In this document: positions 17,144 to 25,460 of the stretch, one piece after another
Position numbering within the stretch: position 1 is the stretch's first letter
Layout: every line of letters begins with the position of its first letter
Assembly (NCBI GenBank): GCA_050847315.1
Contig: CP193791.1
Source of the DNA: Cedecea sp000277545
GTDB taxonomy: Bacteria > Pseudomonadota > Gammaproteobacteria > Enterobacterales > Enterobacteriaceae
Reading direction: 5' to 3' (one strand)
DNA: 64,000 nucleotides
Made by a program: the position numbers and the translations under genes
Notes under the pieces: model-generated
The model's input: the letters and a program-made list of their open reading frames with translations, nothing else
What the model was told of the DNA's origin: nothing
The model's database searches: none

Positions 17144-17647
17144 TCAGTGATAGTCTCGTTCGACAAAACTGAGTACGCGCCTGTCGGTCTGGCTCATGCA
17201 CAGGCCTGCCTTGTTGGCATCCCGGACCTCTTCGAGAATCGTTTTCAGCCGCTCTCCCTCCCGATCCTGTTCTAAGCCTAGCGCCATTAAAAAACTGACG
17301 ACTCTACCGGCATTGACGGCTTTAGCTTCTTCCTTAAGCGCGGTCAGCGTTTCATGCCGGAGATGGTAATCATCCAGCGTTTGTTGAAAAAGCTCTTCCA
17401 GCGTCAGGCAGTGGCAGTCAGGCGGGGACATAGTGCCGACGCTGGGCATACCGCCGGACTGCTTCATAAAATTGAAGACCCGCATCATGTGGGTCACATT
17501 GTTTTGTGCCTGGCTACGTAAAAAATTCGCACTTCCCGTCAGGCTGTGTTTGGCGCACCAGGCGCTCAGGTGCAGACACAGATGGGAGGCATAGAATTCA
17601 CGATTAATTTGCGCATTAAGTTTCTGGATCATGCTGGCAGTGGGCAT
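17144..17647 (-). CDS. ftnB: FtnB, ferritin-like protein
   Basis: Ferritin B, 167 residues, following E. coli/Salmonella FtnB (KLNAQINREFYASHLCLHLSAWC, NFLRSQAQNNVTHMMRVFNFMK, LEELFQQTL, ILEEVRDANKAGLCMSQTD). Several ferroxidase-centre residues conserved in FtnA are altered here (for example QAQNNVTHM in place of HAQEEMEHM), so efficient iron oxidation is unlikely. In Salmonella FtnB supports repair of iron-sulphur clusters. A clear hydrophobic-helix ferritin fold is kept. Start ATG at 17647; upstream is AT-rich. Confidence 0.93.
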   Translation of the reverse strand: MPTASMIQKLNAQINREFYASHLCLHLSAWCAKHSLTGSANFLRSQAQNNVTHMMRVFNFMKQSGGMPSVGTMSPPDCHCLTLEELFQQTLDDYHLRHETLTALKEEAKAVNAGRVVSFLMALGLEQDREGERLKTILEEVRDANKAGLCMSQTDRRVLSFVERDYH

Positions 17648-18425
17648 ATAAATATCCTTATTTCATGAGCACTTTTATGAAGAGGTGAAATAAACATACC
17701 CCGCTATCACGGATGAGAAAAGTCCTAATTCAGGCTATTTTTATTTTTTTTGATTTTCTTTAAGATAAAAAGATCATGAAGTTATCCGTCTTTTGATTTT
17801 TCGTAACATACTGTATTTAATATAAAATATATTTATCGGTTTTTTCTTTTTATCCCTGTTTTGCTTTATATCAGAAATGAGGTTTGTTCAGTCCGTGAAT
17901 TGTTTTTAATGTGTATCATTTTTGAGTTTTGGGGTGGTTTTAATGTTGTCTGTTTGTATGTGTTGAGGTCATGTTTGCGGTTTCTGTCTCCTGGGTGGGA
18001 ATGTTGTCATCTGGGTTTAAAACAAAATTTTCGCTCGCAGAGTTCGAGAGGCGTTCTGCGAGCCAGGCCGCTGTTGTGCAAGAAAAACACTTCGGTATAA
18101 AAAATAATCAAATCCAGGAGGGGAAATGCAGCAGGATCCGCTGATACGGCTAATGAATTGATTTTTTTACCTGACGCAGCCAAAGATGGCGCTGTTGGCA
18201 ATAATGTACGGTTAACAGCCGTCTACATCCTTCCGTTGAGGCATCTCCAGCCAGAAACCACGCAGCCGCAGATCCGGCGCAATCCAAAAATCCTGCCGCG
18301 CGCATGAGCGTCTTCCTTGTTAATGAAGGCAGTCGCTAAAATGCAGGATAAAAAGTTAATTTTTCAGAAAAAATCGTGATTAGTCGCTATGGAATAATCA
18401 AAACGGTGGTTGAGTTGAGGCCGAA
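17648..18425. other. Intergenic region between ftnB and uspC
   Basis: About 780 bases without a convincing large gene. 17690-17990 is strongly AT-rich. A 9-bp inverted repeat GCTCGCAGA / TCTGCGAGC with a 13-base loop lies at 18033-18063 and could be part of a structured RNA. A very short frame with a strong ribosome site lies at 18126-18161. E. coli carries araFGH and otsBA in this neighbourhood, absent here. Confidence 0.5.
18126..18161 (+). CDS. Possible 11-codon peptide or leader
   Basis: ATG preceded at close range by a full AGGAGG (18116-18121) opens an 11-residue frame MQQDPLIRLMN ending in TGA. The ribosome site is much better than chance in an otherwise empty region. It could be a leader peptide or a small protein; nothing downstream is an obvious target. 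Low confidence. Confidence 0.22.
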   Translation: MQQDPLIRLMN

Positions 18426-18447
18426 AAAGCGGAGCTGGCTCCGCTTT
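18426..18447 (-). terminator. Terminator of uspC
   Basis: Stem AAAGCGGAGC / GCTCCGCTTT with a two-base centre; on the leftward strand it is followed by a T-run. Located 17 bases past the uspC stop. Confidence 0.88.
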
Positions 18448-18463
18448 CTGTCGGGGGAGGCGA

Positions 18464-18883
18464 TTAAAGCGGGACCAGCAGTACATCAACCTGGCTTGAC
18501 GCCACCACGGCCTTGGCTGAGCACATAACCTTGCCAAAGAAACTCTGATTGTGATTACCGCAAAGCACCAAATCAACGTCCTGTTTTTCACAGATATCCA
18601 GAATGTGCTCGCTTAGTTCCCCTGTGGAAATAATTACCTTTTCAACAGGATATTGCGCTTTCTCTTTCAGCTCAGCGAGAAAAAGATGGGTTTCTTCCAG
18701 CATCAGATCGCGGAGGTTTTCCAGCATTGGGGCGGCAAGCTGGTTATACAGTTCGGGATCGGACGCGAGCGTGACCAGCGTAATTTTGCCGTTGACGGGT
18801 TTGACGATGGAGACGGCCTTTTGCACCAGACGATGGCTTTCAGGCGTGATAGCAACGGCAACCAGCACATGACGATAGCTCAT
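18464..18883 (-). CDS. uspC: UspC, universal stress protein C
   Basis: Universal stress protein, 139 residues, close to E. coli UspC (RHVLVAVAITPESHRLVQKAVSI, LASDPELYNQLAAPML, GELSEHILDICEK, LVLCGNHNQSFF, VDVLLVPL). In E. coli UspC is linked to swarming, osmotic and UV responses and sits beside flhDC as here. The start at 18883 is set by GGAGG upstream; an in-frame ATG at 18898 lies before that site and is rejected. Confidence 0.95.
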   Translation of the reverse strand: MSYRHVLVAVAITPESHRLVQKAVSIVKPVNGKITLVTLASDPELYNQLAAPMLENLRDLMLEETHLFLAELKEKAQYPVEKVIISTGELSEHILDICEKQDVDLVLCGNHNQSFFGKVMCSAKAVVASSQVDVLLVPL

Positions 18884-19820
18884 ATAACCCCTCCACATTT
18901 AGTGTGAATTGTTAACATTTTCTTACACCACTTGTGACTCAGGCGCAACGCGTACAGCGGTACGAAATGTGAAGCCACTCATAGAAATTGTTTAGTTATT
19001 CTTATGAAACGAATTTGCAACATTGTTTCGTAGACGAAATGTGAAAATTTTCCATCGGACGAACGGATTAATTTGAGAACCTGGATCGAGTGATAACTTT
19101 CGGTAGCTGACGCTTTTGAAATCATAACGCTCGGTTAAAATGCCGCTATAATTTCACTTAAGTCTATGAATAACAGCAGATTACTCTTAACGGCTTTCAT
19201 AAAGTGTGATCGCTCAGGCATTCCTGGCCGCCAGTATCAGATAAAAAGCAATGACAACTCATGGAGTTGTGATCTTTCAGTGTCACTATTCGTCTGCCGG
19301 CTTCGGTAAAATTCTTAATCAGATGAAAAAGTAAGCAAATGAAAAGCTATTCTGATGCTTTTCACTCCGAAGGATGATGTATTTATGTGATCTGCGTCAC
19401 ATAAATTCCAAAATCGCAGGTGGCCGCATTGTATGTGCCAGGGGCTGCGAGTAGAGTTTGCCCGAATTAGGAAAAATCTTAGTTTTTTGTAATAAAATGA
19501 TGAACGACAACAGGCGTTCGGGCTCTGTCAGGGAAATGGCTTCTACGTGGGATGCGGAGGGGCTGAGTCAGGGCTGAAGATATATCCGTGCATTTTGGCC
19601 GTAACGATTGTTTTAATTTAACCGGGGCAACCCGGCGACATCGCGGGGTGCGGTAACAACCCCCTAATAGTTCAGAAAACAGTAATGGCGCGACAGATGC
19701 GCTTCGGCTTCTTACAACCGTAAGTTTCTGGAGAATTTACTCGCGCTGACACGTTACTGTCATCCGACATATTTAGGCTGGGCCGCATACAATAATAGTT
19801 GGTTATTCGGGATGGAAAAA
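18884..19820 (+). promoter_or_regulatory. flhDC control region
   Basis: A 937-base gene-free stretch between divergent uspC and flhD, the expected master-operon control region. It holds a consensus CRP site (listed separately), a 7-bp hairpin ACAACTC-ATG-GAGTTGT at 19254-19270, and two copies of ACGAAATGTGAA near 18962 and 19035. Known E. coli regulators here include CRP, H-NS, OmpR, RcsB and LrhA; only the CRP site can be read directly. The exact start of transcription is not assigned; a leader longer than 300 bases is likely. No insertion sequence is present. Confidence 0.7.
19386..19401. promoter_or_regulatory. CRP site upstream of flhD
   Basis: TGTGA-TCTGCG-TCACA, a perfect match to the CRP core TGTGA-N6-TCACA, inside a longer near-palindrome (ATTTA left, TAAAT right). 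It is 420 bases before the flhD ATG. flhDC is CRP-activated in E. coli, so the same is expected here. Confidence 0.85.
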
Positions 19821-20171
19821 ATGCATACTTCCGAGTTGCTAAAACATATTTACGACATCAATTTGTCGTACTTATTGCTTGCACAGCGTCTTATTAGTCA
19901 GGACAAAGCTTCGGCTATGTTTCGCTTAGGTATCGCTGAAGATATGGCAAATACGTTAGGGGAACTCACGTTGCCCCAGATGGTGAAATTGGCAGAAACT
20001 AACCAATTAGTTTGTCAGTTCCGTTTTAGCGAAAGTCAGGCAATTACTCGCTTAACACAAGACTCCCGTGTGGATGATTTACAGCAAATTCATACCGGTA
20101 TTTTGTTATCGACCCGTTTATTGAGTGAGGTGTCGTCGCCTGCCGAGGCACCTAAGAAAAAAAGGGCATAA
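19821..20171 (+). CDS. flhD: FlhD, flagellar master regulator subunit
   Basis: FlhD forms the FlhD4C2 activator of class 2 flagellar promoters. 116 residues beginning MHTSELLKHIYDINLSYLLLAQRLI as in E. coli, with the conserved TQDSRVDDLQQIHTGILLSTRLL helix. The ATG at 19821 is chosen by alignment and by GGATGG upstream; an in-frame ATG at 19812 would add MEK. flhC follows after three bases. Confidence 0.97.
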   Translation: MHTSELLKHIYDINLSYLLLAQRLISQDKASAMFRLGIAEDMANTLGELTLPQMVKLAETNQLVCQFRFSESQAITRLTQDSRVDDLQQIHTGILLSTRLLSEVSSPAEAPKKKRA

Positions 20172-20174
20172 CAA

Positions 20175-20753
20175 ATGAGCGAGAAAAGTATTGTCCAGGA
20201 AGCTCGCGACATTCAGCTCGCTATGGAGCTGATAACACTCGGTGCCCGATTGCAAATGCTGGAAAGCGAAACGCAGTTGAGCCGTGGTCGCCTGATCAAA
20301 CTCTACAAAGAACTCCGTGGAAGTCCTCCTCCAAAAGGGATGCTGCCTTTCTCTACTGATTGGTTTATGACCTGGGAGCAAAATATTCATGCTTCCATGT
20401 TCTGTAATGCCTGGCAGTTTTTACTTCGTAGTGGGCTCTGCACCGGCGTTGATGCGGTGATTAAGGCCTATCGGCTCTACCTTGAACAATGTCCTTCCCA
20501 GTCAGACGGCCCGCTATTGGCGCTGACTCGCGCCTGGACGCTGGTGCGTTTTGTTGAGAGCGGCATGCTCCAGCTGAGCCAGTGCAACTGCTGTGGGGGC
20601 AATTTTATTACCCACGCACATCAGCCGGTCGGCAGCTTTGCCTGCAGTCTGTGCCAGCCGCCATCGAGGGCGGTAAAAAGACGTAAACTTTCCCAGAATG
20701 CTGCCGATATTATTCCACAACTGCTGGATGACCAGGTGGAACAGGCTGTGTAA
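20175..20753 (+). CDS. flhC: FlhC, flagellar master regulator subunit
   Basis: DNA-binding partner of FlhD; 192 residues with the zinc-binding cysteines (CNCCGGNFITH ... GSFACSLCQPP) and the helix-turn-helix-like N-terminal half (ARDIQLAMELITLGARLQML). The 3' end of the gene carries the sigma28 promoter of motA (20684-20710). A terminator follows at 20777. Confidence 0.97.
   Translation: MSEKSIVQEARDIQLAMELITLGARLQMLESETQLSRGRLIKLYKELRGSPPPKGMLPFSTDWFMTWEQNIHASMFCNAWQFLLRSGLCTGVDAVIKAYRLYLEQCPSQSDGPLLALTRAWTLVRFVESGMLQLSQCNCCGGNFITHAHQPVGSFACSLCQPPSRAVKRRKLSQNAADIIPQLLDDQVEQAV
20684..20710 (+). promoter_or_regulatory. Sigma28 promoter of motA, inside flhC
   Basis: TAAACTTT - 11 bases - GCCGATAT: 14 of 16 matches to TAAAGTTT-N11-GCCGATAA with exact spacing. 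It lies within the 3' coding end of flhC, about 170 bases before motA, and would drive motAB-cheAW after FliA is made, bypassed by the terminator only if readthrough occurs. Confidence 0.85.
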
Positions 20754-20776
20754 CAGATTCTGTGTTTGCGTATTCC

Positions 20777-20808
20777 AGCAGCGGTGAGTGATTACCGCTG
20801 CTTTTTTT
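20777..20808 (+). terminator. Terminator after flhC
   Basis: 9-bp perfect stem AGCAGCGGT / ACCGCTGCT, 8-base loop, T7 run. It lies downstream of the motA sigma28 promoter as well as of flhC, so motA expression must include readthrough or a further promoter; noted as an oddity. Confidence 0.85.
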
Positions 20809-20878
20809 ATGCCCAAACACGACGCTGCACCTGCCTCCTGGGCATCCTCGCTACACTCAACGGCGTAAGGATGATCTC

Positions 20879-21769
20879 GTGCTGATTTTAATAGGTTACC
20901 TGGTTGTTTTAGGGACAGTGTTCGGCGGTTACATGTTGACCGGCGGCCACCTTGGCGCACTTTATCAACCTGCTGAATTTGTGATCATTGGTGGGGCGGG
21001 TATTGGGGCGTTCATTGTAGGGAATAACGGCAAGGCGATTAAGGGCACCTTAAAAGCGCTGCCGCTGCTCTTCCGACGCTCAAAATATACCAAAAGCATG
21101 TATATGGATTTGATGGCATTGCTTTATCGTCTGATGGCTAAGTCGCGTCAGCAGGGTATGTTTTCACTCGAAAGAGACATCGAAAACCCTAAAGAAAGCG
21201 AAATCTTTGCCAGCTATCCGCGTATTTTAGCGGACACCATGATGCTTGATTTTATTGTCGATTATTTGCGTTTAATCATCAGCGGAAATATGAATACATT
21301 CGAAATTGAAGCGCTGATGGATGAAGAAATCGAGACCCATGAAAGCGAAGCGGAAATACCGGCCAACAGCCTTGCGTTAATGGGGGATTCATTACCAGCC
21401 TTCGGTATCGTTGCTGCGGTAATGGGGGTTGTGCACGCTCTGGCATCCGCCGACCGTCCCGCTGCGGAATTAGGCGCATTAATTGCGCACGCTATGGTGG
21501 GTACTTTCCTCGGTATTTTACTGGCCTATGGTTTTATTTCCCCATTAGCGAGCGTGCTGCGCCAAAAAAGTGCTGAAACCACCAAAATGATGCAGTGCGT
21601 GAAGGTCACTTTACTCTCCAGCCTCAACGGTTATGCCCCGCCAATCGCGGTGGAATTTGGCCGTAAAACGCTTTACTCCAGCGAGCGCCCATCGTTCATT
21701 GAACTGGAAGAGCACGTCAGAGCGGTACGTTCCCCGAACGCGCAGCGCGCGACGGAAGAAGAAGTATGA
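20879..21769 (+). CDS. motA: MotA, flagellar stator proton channel
   Basis: MotA with MotB forms the proton-conducting stator. 296 residues, four membrane spans, long cytoplasmic loop, and the conserved PAFGIVAAVMGVVHAL and MVGTFLGILLAYG blocks. The start is GTG (GTGCTGATTTTAATAGG), as in E. coli, with AAGGATG upstream. It overlaps motB by four bases (ATGA). Confidence 0.97.
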   Translation: MLILIGYLVVLGTVFGGYMLTGGHLGALYQPAEFVIIGGAGIGAFIVGNNGKAIKGTLKALPLLFRRSKYTKSMYMDLMALLYRLMAKSRQQGMFSLERDIENPKESEIFASYPRILADTMMLDFIVDYLRLIISGNMNTFEIEALMDEEIETHESEAEIPANSLALMGDSLPAFGIVAAVMGVVHALASADRPAAELGALIAHAMVGTFLGILLAYGFISPLASVLRQKSAETTKMMQCVKVTLLSSLNGYAPPIAVEFGRKTLYSSERPSFIELEEHVRAVRSPNAQRATEEEV

Positions 21770-22695
21770 AGAATCAGGCCCATCCCATCGTTGTCGTAAA
21801 GCGCCGCAAGCACAAGGGACACGGCGGGGCGGCCCACGGCTCCTGGAAAATTGCCTACGCGGACTTCATGACCGCGATGATGGCTTTCTTCCTGGTCATG
21901 TGGCTGATTTCCATCTCCAGCCCGAAAGAGCTGGCGCAAATTGCTGACTACTTCCGCACCCCGTTGGCGCAGGCCATTACCGGGGGCCAGCGTATCGCCG
22001 ACAGCGAAAGTCCTATTCCGGGCGGGGGCGATGACGTCACCCAGCAGCAGGGCGAAGTGAAAAAACAGCCCAACATTGAAGAGCTGCGCAAGCGCATGGA
22101 AGCCAACCGCCTGAAGCGCATCAAAGGGGATCTGGACCAGCTGATTGAGTCAGACCCGAAGCTGCGTGCGCTACGCCCACACCTGCAAATCGACCTGGTT
22201 CAGGAAGGGTTGCGTATTCAGATTATCGACAGCCAGAACCGCCCGATGTTTAAAAACGGCAGTGCGGAAGTGGAGCCTTACATGCGCGACATCCTGCGCA
22301 AAATCGCCCCGGTGCTGAACGGTATTCCTAACAAGATCAGTCTGTCCGGCCATACCGATGACCTGCCTTATGCCAACGGCGAGCGCGGCTACAGCAACTG
22401 GGAGCTTTCCGCCGACCGCGCGAATGCTTCCCGCCGTGAGCTGGTCGCCGGTGGCCTCGACGACGGCAAAGTGCTGCGCGTCATCGGGATGTCCTCGCAG
22501 ATGAGCCTCTCGAAACGTGGAGGCGGGGACGCCATTAACCGTCGCATCAGTTTGCTGGTGCTTAATAAACAGACCGAAGACGCCATCATGCATGAGAACT
22601 CCGAGAGCGAGAACCAGCCTCTCAGCGTTCTGCAGCAGGATCCTACGGCGGCTCCGGCGAATAACACAGTTGCGCCACAACCAGGCACGAGGTGA
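21766..22695 (+). CDS. motB: MotB, flagellar stator, peptidoglycan-binding
   Basis: Stator subunit anchored to peptidoglycan. Single N-terminal span with the proton-binding Asp33 (WKIAYADFMTAMMAFFLVMWL, equivalent to Asp32 in E. coli) and a C-terminal OmpA-like domain (ISLSGHTDDLPYANG, NWELSADRANASRREL). Starts within the end of motA. Confidence 0.97.
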   Translation: MKNQAHPIVVVKRRKHKGHGGAAHGSWKIAYADFMTAMMAFFLVMWLISISSPKELAQIADYFRTPLAQAITGGQRIADSESPIPGGGDDVTQQQGEVKKQPNIEELRKRMEANRLKRIKGDLDQLIESDPKLRALRPHLQIDLVQEGLRIQIIDSQNRPMFKNGSAEVEPYMRDILRKIAPVLNGIPNKISLSGHTDDLPYANGERGYSNWELSADRANASRRELVAGGLDDGKVLRVIGMSSQMSLSKRGGGDAINRRISLLVLNKQTEDAIMHENSESENQPLSVLQQDPTAAPANNTVAPQPGTR

Positions 22696-22699
22696 TAGC

Positions 22700-24724
22700 G
22701 TGAGCATGGATATTAGCGATTTTTACCAGACATTTTTTGACGAAGCCGACGAGCTGTTGGCCGATATGGAGCAGCATCTCCTGGATTTGGTGCCTGAGGC
22801 GCCGGATTCTGAACAGTTGAACGCTATTTTCCGTGCGGCCCACTCCATTAAGGGCGGGGCCGGTACGTTTGGCTTCTCCATCCTGCAGGAAACGACCCAC
22901 CTGATGGAGAACCTGCTCGACGAAGCGCGGCGCGGTGAGATGCAGCTCAACACCGATATCATCAACCTGTTTTTGGAAACCAAGGATATTATGCAGGAAC
23001 AGCTGGACGCCTATAAAAATTCTGAAGAGCCGGATGCCGCAAGCTTCGACTACATCTGCAAAGCGCTGCGTCAGCTGGCCCTGGAAGCCAAAGGCGAGGC
23101 ACCATCGGCGCCGGCCAAACTCTCCGTGGTAGAAACCGAACAGCCTGCGTCCGCGCCTGCCGACAACGGCGGCAGGCTGCGCGTGGTGATTGACGGCCTG
23201 AAAGAAGCTGAACGTGACCTGATGCTCGAAGAGCTGGGGAACCTGGGCACCCTGAGCGAGGTGGTCAAAGACGCTGCTTCCGTAACGGCCACGCTGGAAA
23301 CCAGCGTCAGCGAAGACGATATTACGGCCGTACTTTGCTTCGTGATTGAGCCTGAGCAAATCAGCTTTGTGCCGGTTACCGCAGCCAGCGCGCCAGCGGT
23401 GGCAGAAACCACTTCGGTGGCGGTGCCTGAGGCACCTGCTCAAACGGCTGTCGCCGTGCAAAAAGCAGGCCTGCCTGAGCCGCTGACCCCTGCGACAGGG
23501 CGCGTTGAGCGTGATAAACCTGCCGCTCGCGCATCTGAATCGACCAGTATCCGCGTGGCGGTAGAGAAAGTTGACCAACTGATTAACCTGGTTGGCGAAC
23601 TGGTGATCACCCAGTCCATGCTGGCCCAGCGTTCTAACGAACTCGACCCGGTCAACCACGGGGATTTGATCACCAGCATGGGGCAGCTGCAGCGTAACGC
23701 GCGCGACCTCCAGGAATCGGTGATGTCTATCCGCATGATGCCGATGGAATACGTCTTCAGCCGCTTCCCGCGTCTGGTCCGCGATCTGGCCGGGAAGCTT
23801 AACAAGCAGGTGGAACTGACGCTGATGGGCAGCTCCACCGAGCTGGATAAGAGCCTCATTGAACGCATTATCGACCCGCTAACGCACCTGGTACGCAACA
23901 GCCTTGACCACGGTATCGAGTCGCCGGAAAAACGCCGGGCGGCAGGGAAGTCCGAAGTCGGGAACCTGATCCTGTCTGCGGAACATCAGGGCGGCAATAT
24001 CTGTATCGAAGTGACCGACGACGGGGCAGGGCTCAACCGCGAGCGTATTCTGGCGAAGGCGATTTCCCAGGGGATGCCGGTCAGTGAAAGCATGACCGAC
24101 GACGAAGTCGGGATGCTGATCTTCGCGCCGGGCTTCTCCACCGCCGAGCAAGTCACCGACGTGTCTGGCCGTGGCGTGGGCATGGACGTGGTGAAACGTA
24201 ACATCCAGGAGATGGGCGGCCACGTCGAAATCCAGTCGAAAGCCGGAGCAGGGACGACCATTCGCATTCTGCTGCCGCTGACGCTCGCTATCCTCGATGG
24301 CATGTCGGTTAAAGTGAGCGACGAAGTCTTTATCCTGCCGCTGAACGCGGTGATGGAATCCCTGCAGCCGCAGGAAGAAGATCTTCACCCGCTGGCGGGC
24401 GGCGAACGCGTGCTGGAAGTGCGTGGGGAATATCTGCCGCTGGTTGAGCTGTGGAAAGTCTTTGACGTTCAGGGCGCAAAAACTGAAGCCACACAGGGCA
24501 TCGTTGTGATCCTGCAAAGTGCCGGACGCCGCTACGCACTGCTGGTCGACCAGCTGATTGGCCAGCATCAGGTGGTGGTGAAAAACCTGGAAAGCAACTA
24601 CCGCAAGGTGCCGGGCATTTCTGCAGCCACCATTTTGGGTGACGGCAGCGTGGCGCTGATCGTCGATGTTTCTGCGCTGCAGGGGCTAAACCGTGAACAA
24701 CGTCTGGCGCTAACCGTCGCCTGA
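22700..24724 (+). CDS. cheA: CheA, chemotaxis histidine kinase
   Basis: Cytoplasmic kinase that phosphorylates CheY and CheB. 674 residues: HPt domain with His48 (FRAAHSIKGGAGTFG), CheY-binding P2 domain with a long Ala/Pro linker, dimerisation P3, HATPase (LTHLVRNSLDHGIE, DDGAGLN, DVSGRGVGMDVV) and CheW-like P5. GTG AGC ATG start as in E. coli. Met98 is present at the position where E. coli starts CheA-short, so a short form is likely. motB ends four bases before. Confidence 0.97.
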   Translation: MSMDISDFYQTFFDEADELLADMEQHLLDLVPEAPDSEQLNAIFRAAHSIKGGAGTFGFSILQETTHLMENLLDEARRGEMQLNTDIINLFLETKDIMQEQLDAYKNSEEPDAASFDYICKALRQLALEAKGEAPSAPAKLSVVETEQPASAPADNGGRLRVVIDGLKEAERDLMLEELGNLGTLSEVVKDAASVTATLETSVSEDDITAVLCFVIEPEQISFVPVTAASAPAVAETTSVAVPEAPAQTAVAVQKAGLPEPLTPATGRVERDKPAARASESTSIRVAVEKVDQLINLVGELVITQSMLAQRSNELDPVNHGDLITSMGQLQRNARDLQESVMSIRMMPMEYVFSRFPRLVRDLAGKLNKQVELTLMGSSTELDKSLIERIIDPLTHLVRNSLDHGIESPEKRRAAGKSEVGNLILSAEHQGGNICIEVTDDGAGLNRERILAKAISQGMPVSESMTDDEVGMLIFAPGFSTAEQVTDVSGRGVGMDVVKRNIQEMGGHVEIQSKAGAGTTIRILLPLTLAILDGMSVKVSDEVFILPLNAVMESLQPQEEDLHPLAGGERVLEVRGEYLPLVELWKVFDVQGAKTEATQGIVVILQSAGRRYALLVDQLIGQHQVVVKNLESNYRKVPGISAATILGDGSVALIVDVSALQGLNREQRLALTVA

Positions 24725-24752
24725 TTAACCGCTTAAAAGAATAGGTACGCAA

Positions 24753-25247
24753 ATGACTGCACTAACGAATGTGACAAAACTGACCGGGGAAAACGTAGGC
24801 CAGGAGTTTCTGGTGTTCACCCTCGGCGCTGAAGAGTACGGCATTGATATCCTGAAGGTGCAGGAGATCCGCGGTTACGATCAGGTGACGCGCATCGCGA
24901 ACACGCCTGCTTTTATTAAAGGCGTCACCAACCTGCGCGGCGTGATCGTGCCGATTATCGACCTGCGCCTGAAGTTCGAACAGGATGGCGTGGAATATAA
25001 CGACAATACCGTGGTTATCGTGCTGAACCTGGAAAAACGCGTGGTCGGGATTGTGGTTGACGGTGTGTCCGACGTGCTGTCGCTGACGGCGGATCAGATT
25101 CGTCCTGCGCCAGAGTTCGCTGTCACTCTGTCAACTGAATACCTGACGGGCCTGGGCGCACTGGGTGAACGTATGCTGATTCTGGTGAACATTGAGAAGC
25201 TGCTGAACAGCGAAGAGATGGAGCTGCTGGATTCTGCGGTCGCTTAA
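24753..25247 (+). CDS. cheW: CheW, receptor-kinase coupling protein
   Basis: Adaptor linking chemoreceptors to CheA; 164 residues, complete CheW domain (EFLVFTLGAEEYGIDILKVQEIRGY, FIKGVTNLRGVIVPIIDLRLKF, VDGVSDVLSL). In E. coli tar follows directly; here a hairpin array, a carrier gene and a pilus operon lie between (25.26-32.0 kb). Confidence 0.97.
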   Translation: MTALTNVTKLTGENVGQEFLVFTLGAEEYGIDILKVQEIRGYDQVTRIANTPAFIKGVTNLRGVIVPIIDLRLKFEQDGVEYNDNTVVIVLNLEKRVVGIVVDGVSDVLSLTADQIRPAPEFAVTLSTEYLTGLGALGERMLILVNIEKLLNSEEMELLDSAVA

Positions 25248-25258
25248 TCCGGTTTGCT

Positions 25259-25300
25259 AAAAATAAGAAGGGCTACCCTAGGGTAGCCCTTCTTATTTTT
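25259..25300. terminator. 42-base perfect palindrome, cheW terminator
   Basis: A fully symmetric palindrome with 20-bp arms; centre GGGCTACCC-TA-GGGTAGCCC and outer AAATAAGAA / TTCTTATTT. It ends in a T-run and terminates cheW. Its inner 24 bases recur at 25432-25455 with one base changed. Confidence 0.93.
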
Positions 25301-25302
25301 TT

Positions 25303-25338
25303 ACACAGAGGGAAAAAGCGTGGTTTTTCCCTCTGTGT
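25303..25338. repeat. 15-bp inverted repeat between cheW and the dicarboxylate carrier
   Basis: ACACAGAGGGAAAAA / TTTTTCCCTCTGTGT with a 6-base loop GCGTGG, perfect. Second of four consecutive hairpins in 200 bases. T5 within the stem means either strand could use it as an intrinsic terminator-like structure, but no T-run follows it. Confidence 0.9.
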
Positions 25339-25349
25339 GGTTATCAGCC

Positions 25350-25370
25350 GAAAATCACACAGTGATTTTC
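25350..25370. repeat. 9-bp inverted repeat
   Basis: GAAAATCAC - ACA - GTGATTTTC, third hairpin of the cluster. No function can be read; it may be a protein site or RNA structure. Confidence 0.8.
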
Positions 25371-25431
25371 CAGCATATTTATTGGTGGAATCTGGTATTG
25401 CTTCGTTTGCCAGACATCGCCGGCTTGCGAT

Positions 25432-25460
25432 AAGGGCTACCCGAGGGTAGCCCTTTTTTT
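25432..25460. terminator. Second copy of the GGGCTACCC terminator
   Basis: 11-bp stem AAGGGCTACCC / AAGGGTAG-type arm GGGTAGCCCTT with centre GA, followed by T7. It differs from the inner 24 bases of the 25259 palindrome by one base. It overlaps the end of the leftward carrier gene; its T-run favours rightward termination. Confidence 0.85.

Noticed and set aside
17861..18100. 79-residue frame in the ftnB-uspC gap
   Set aside because: Poor start, odd Cys/Leu/Trp-rich composition and it runs through the inverted repeat at 18033; not convincing.
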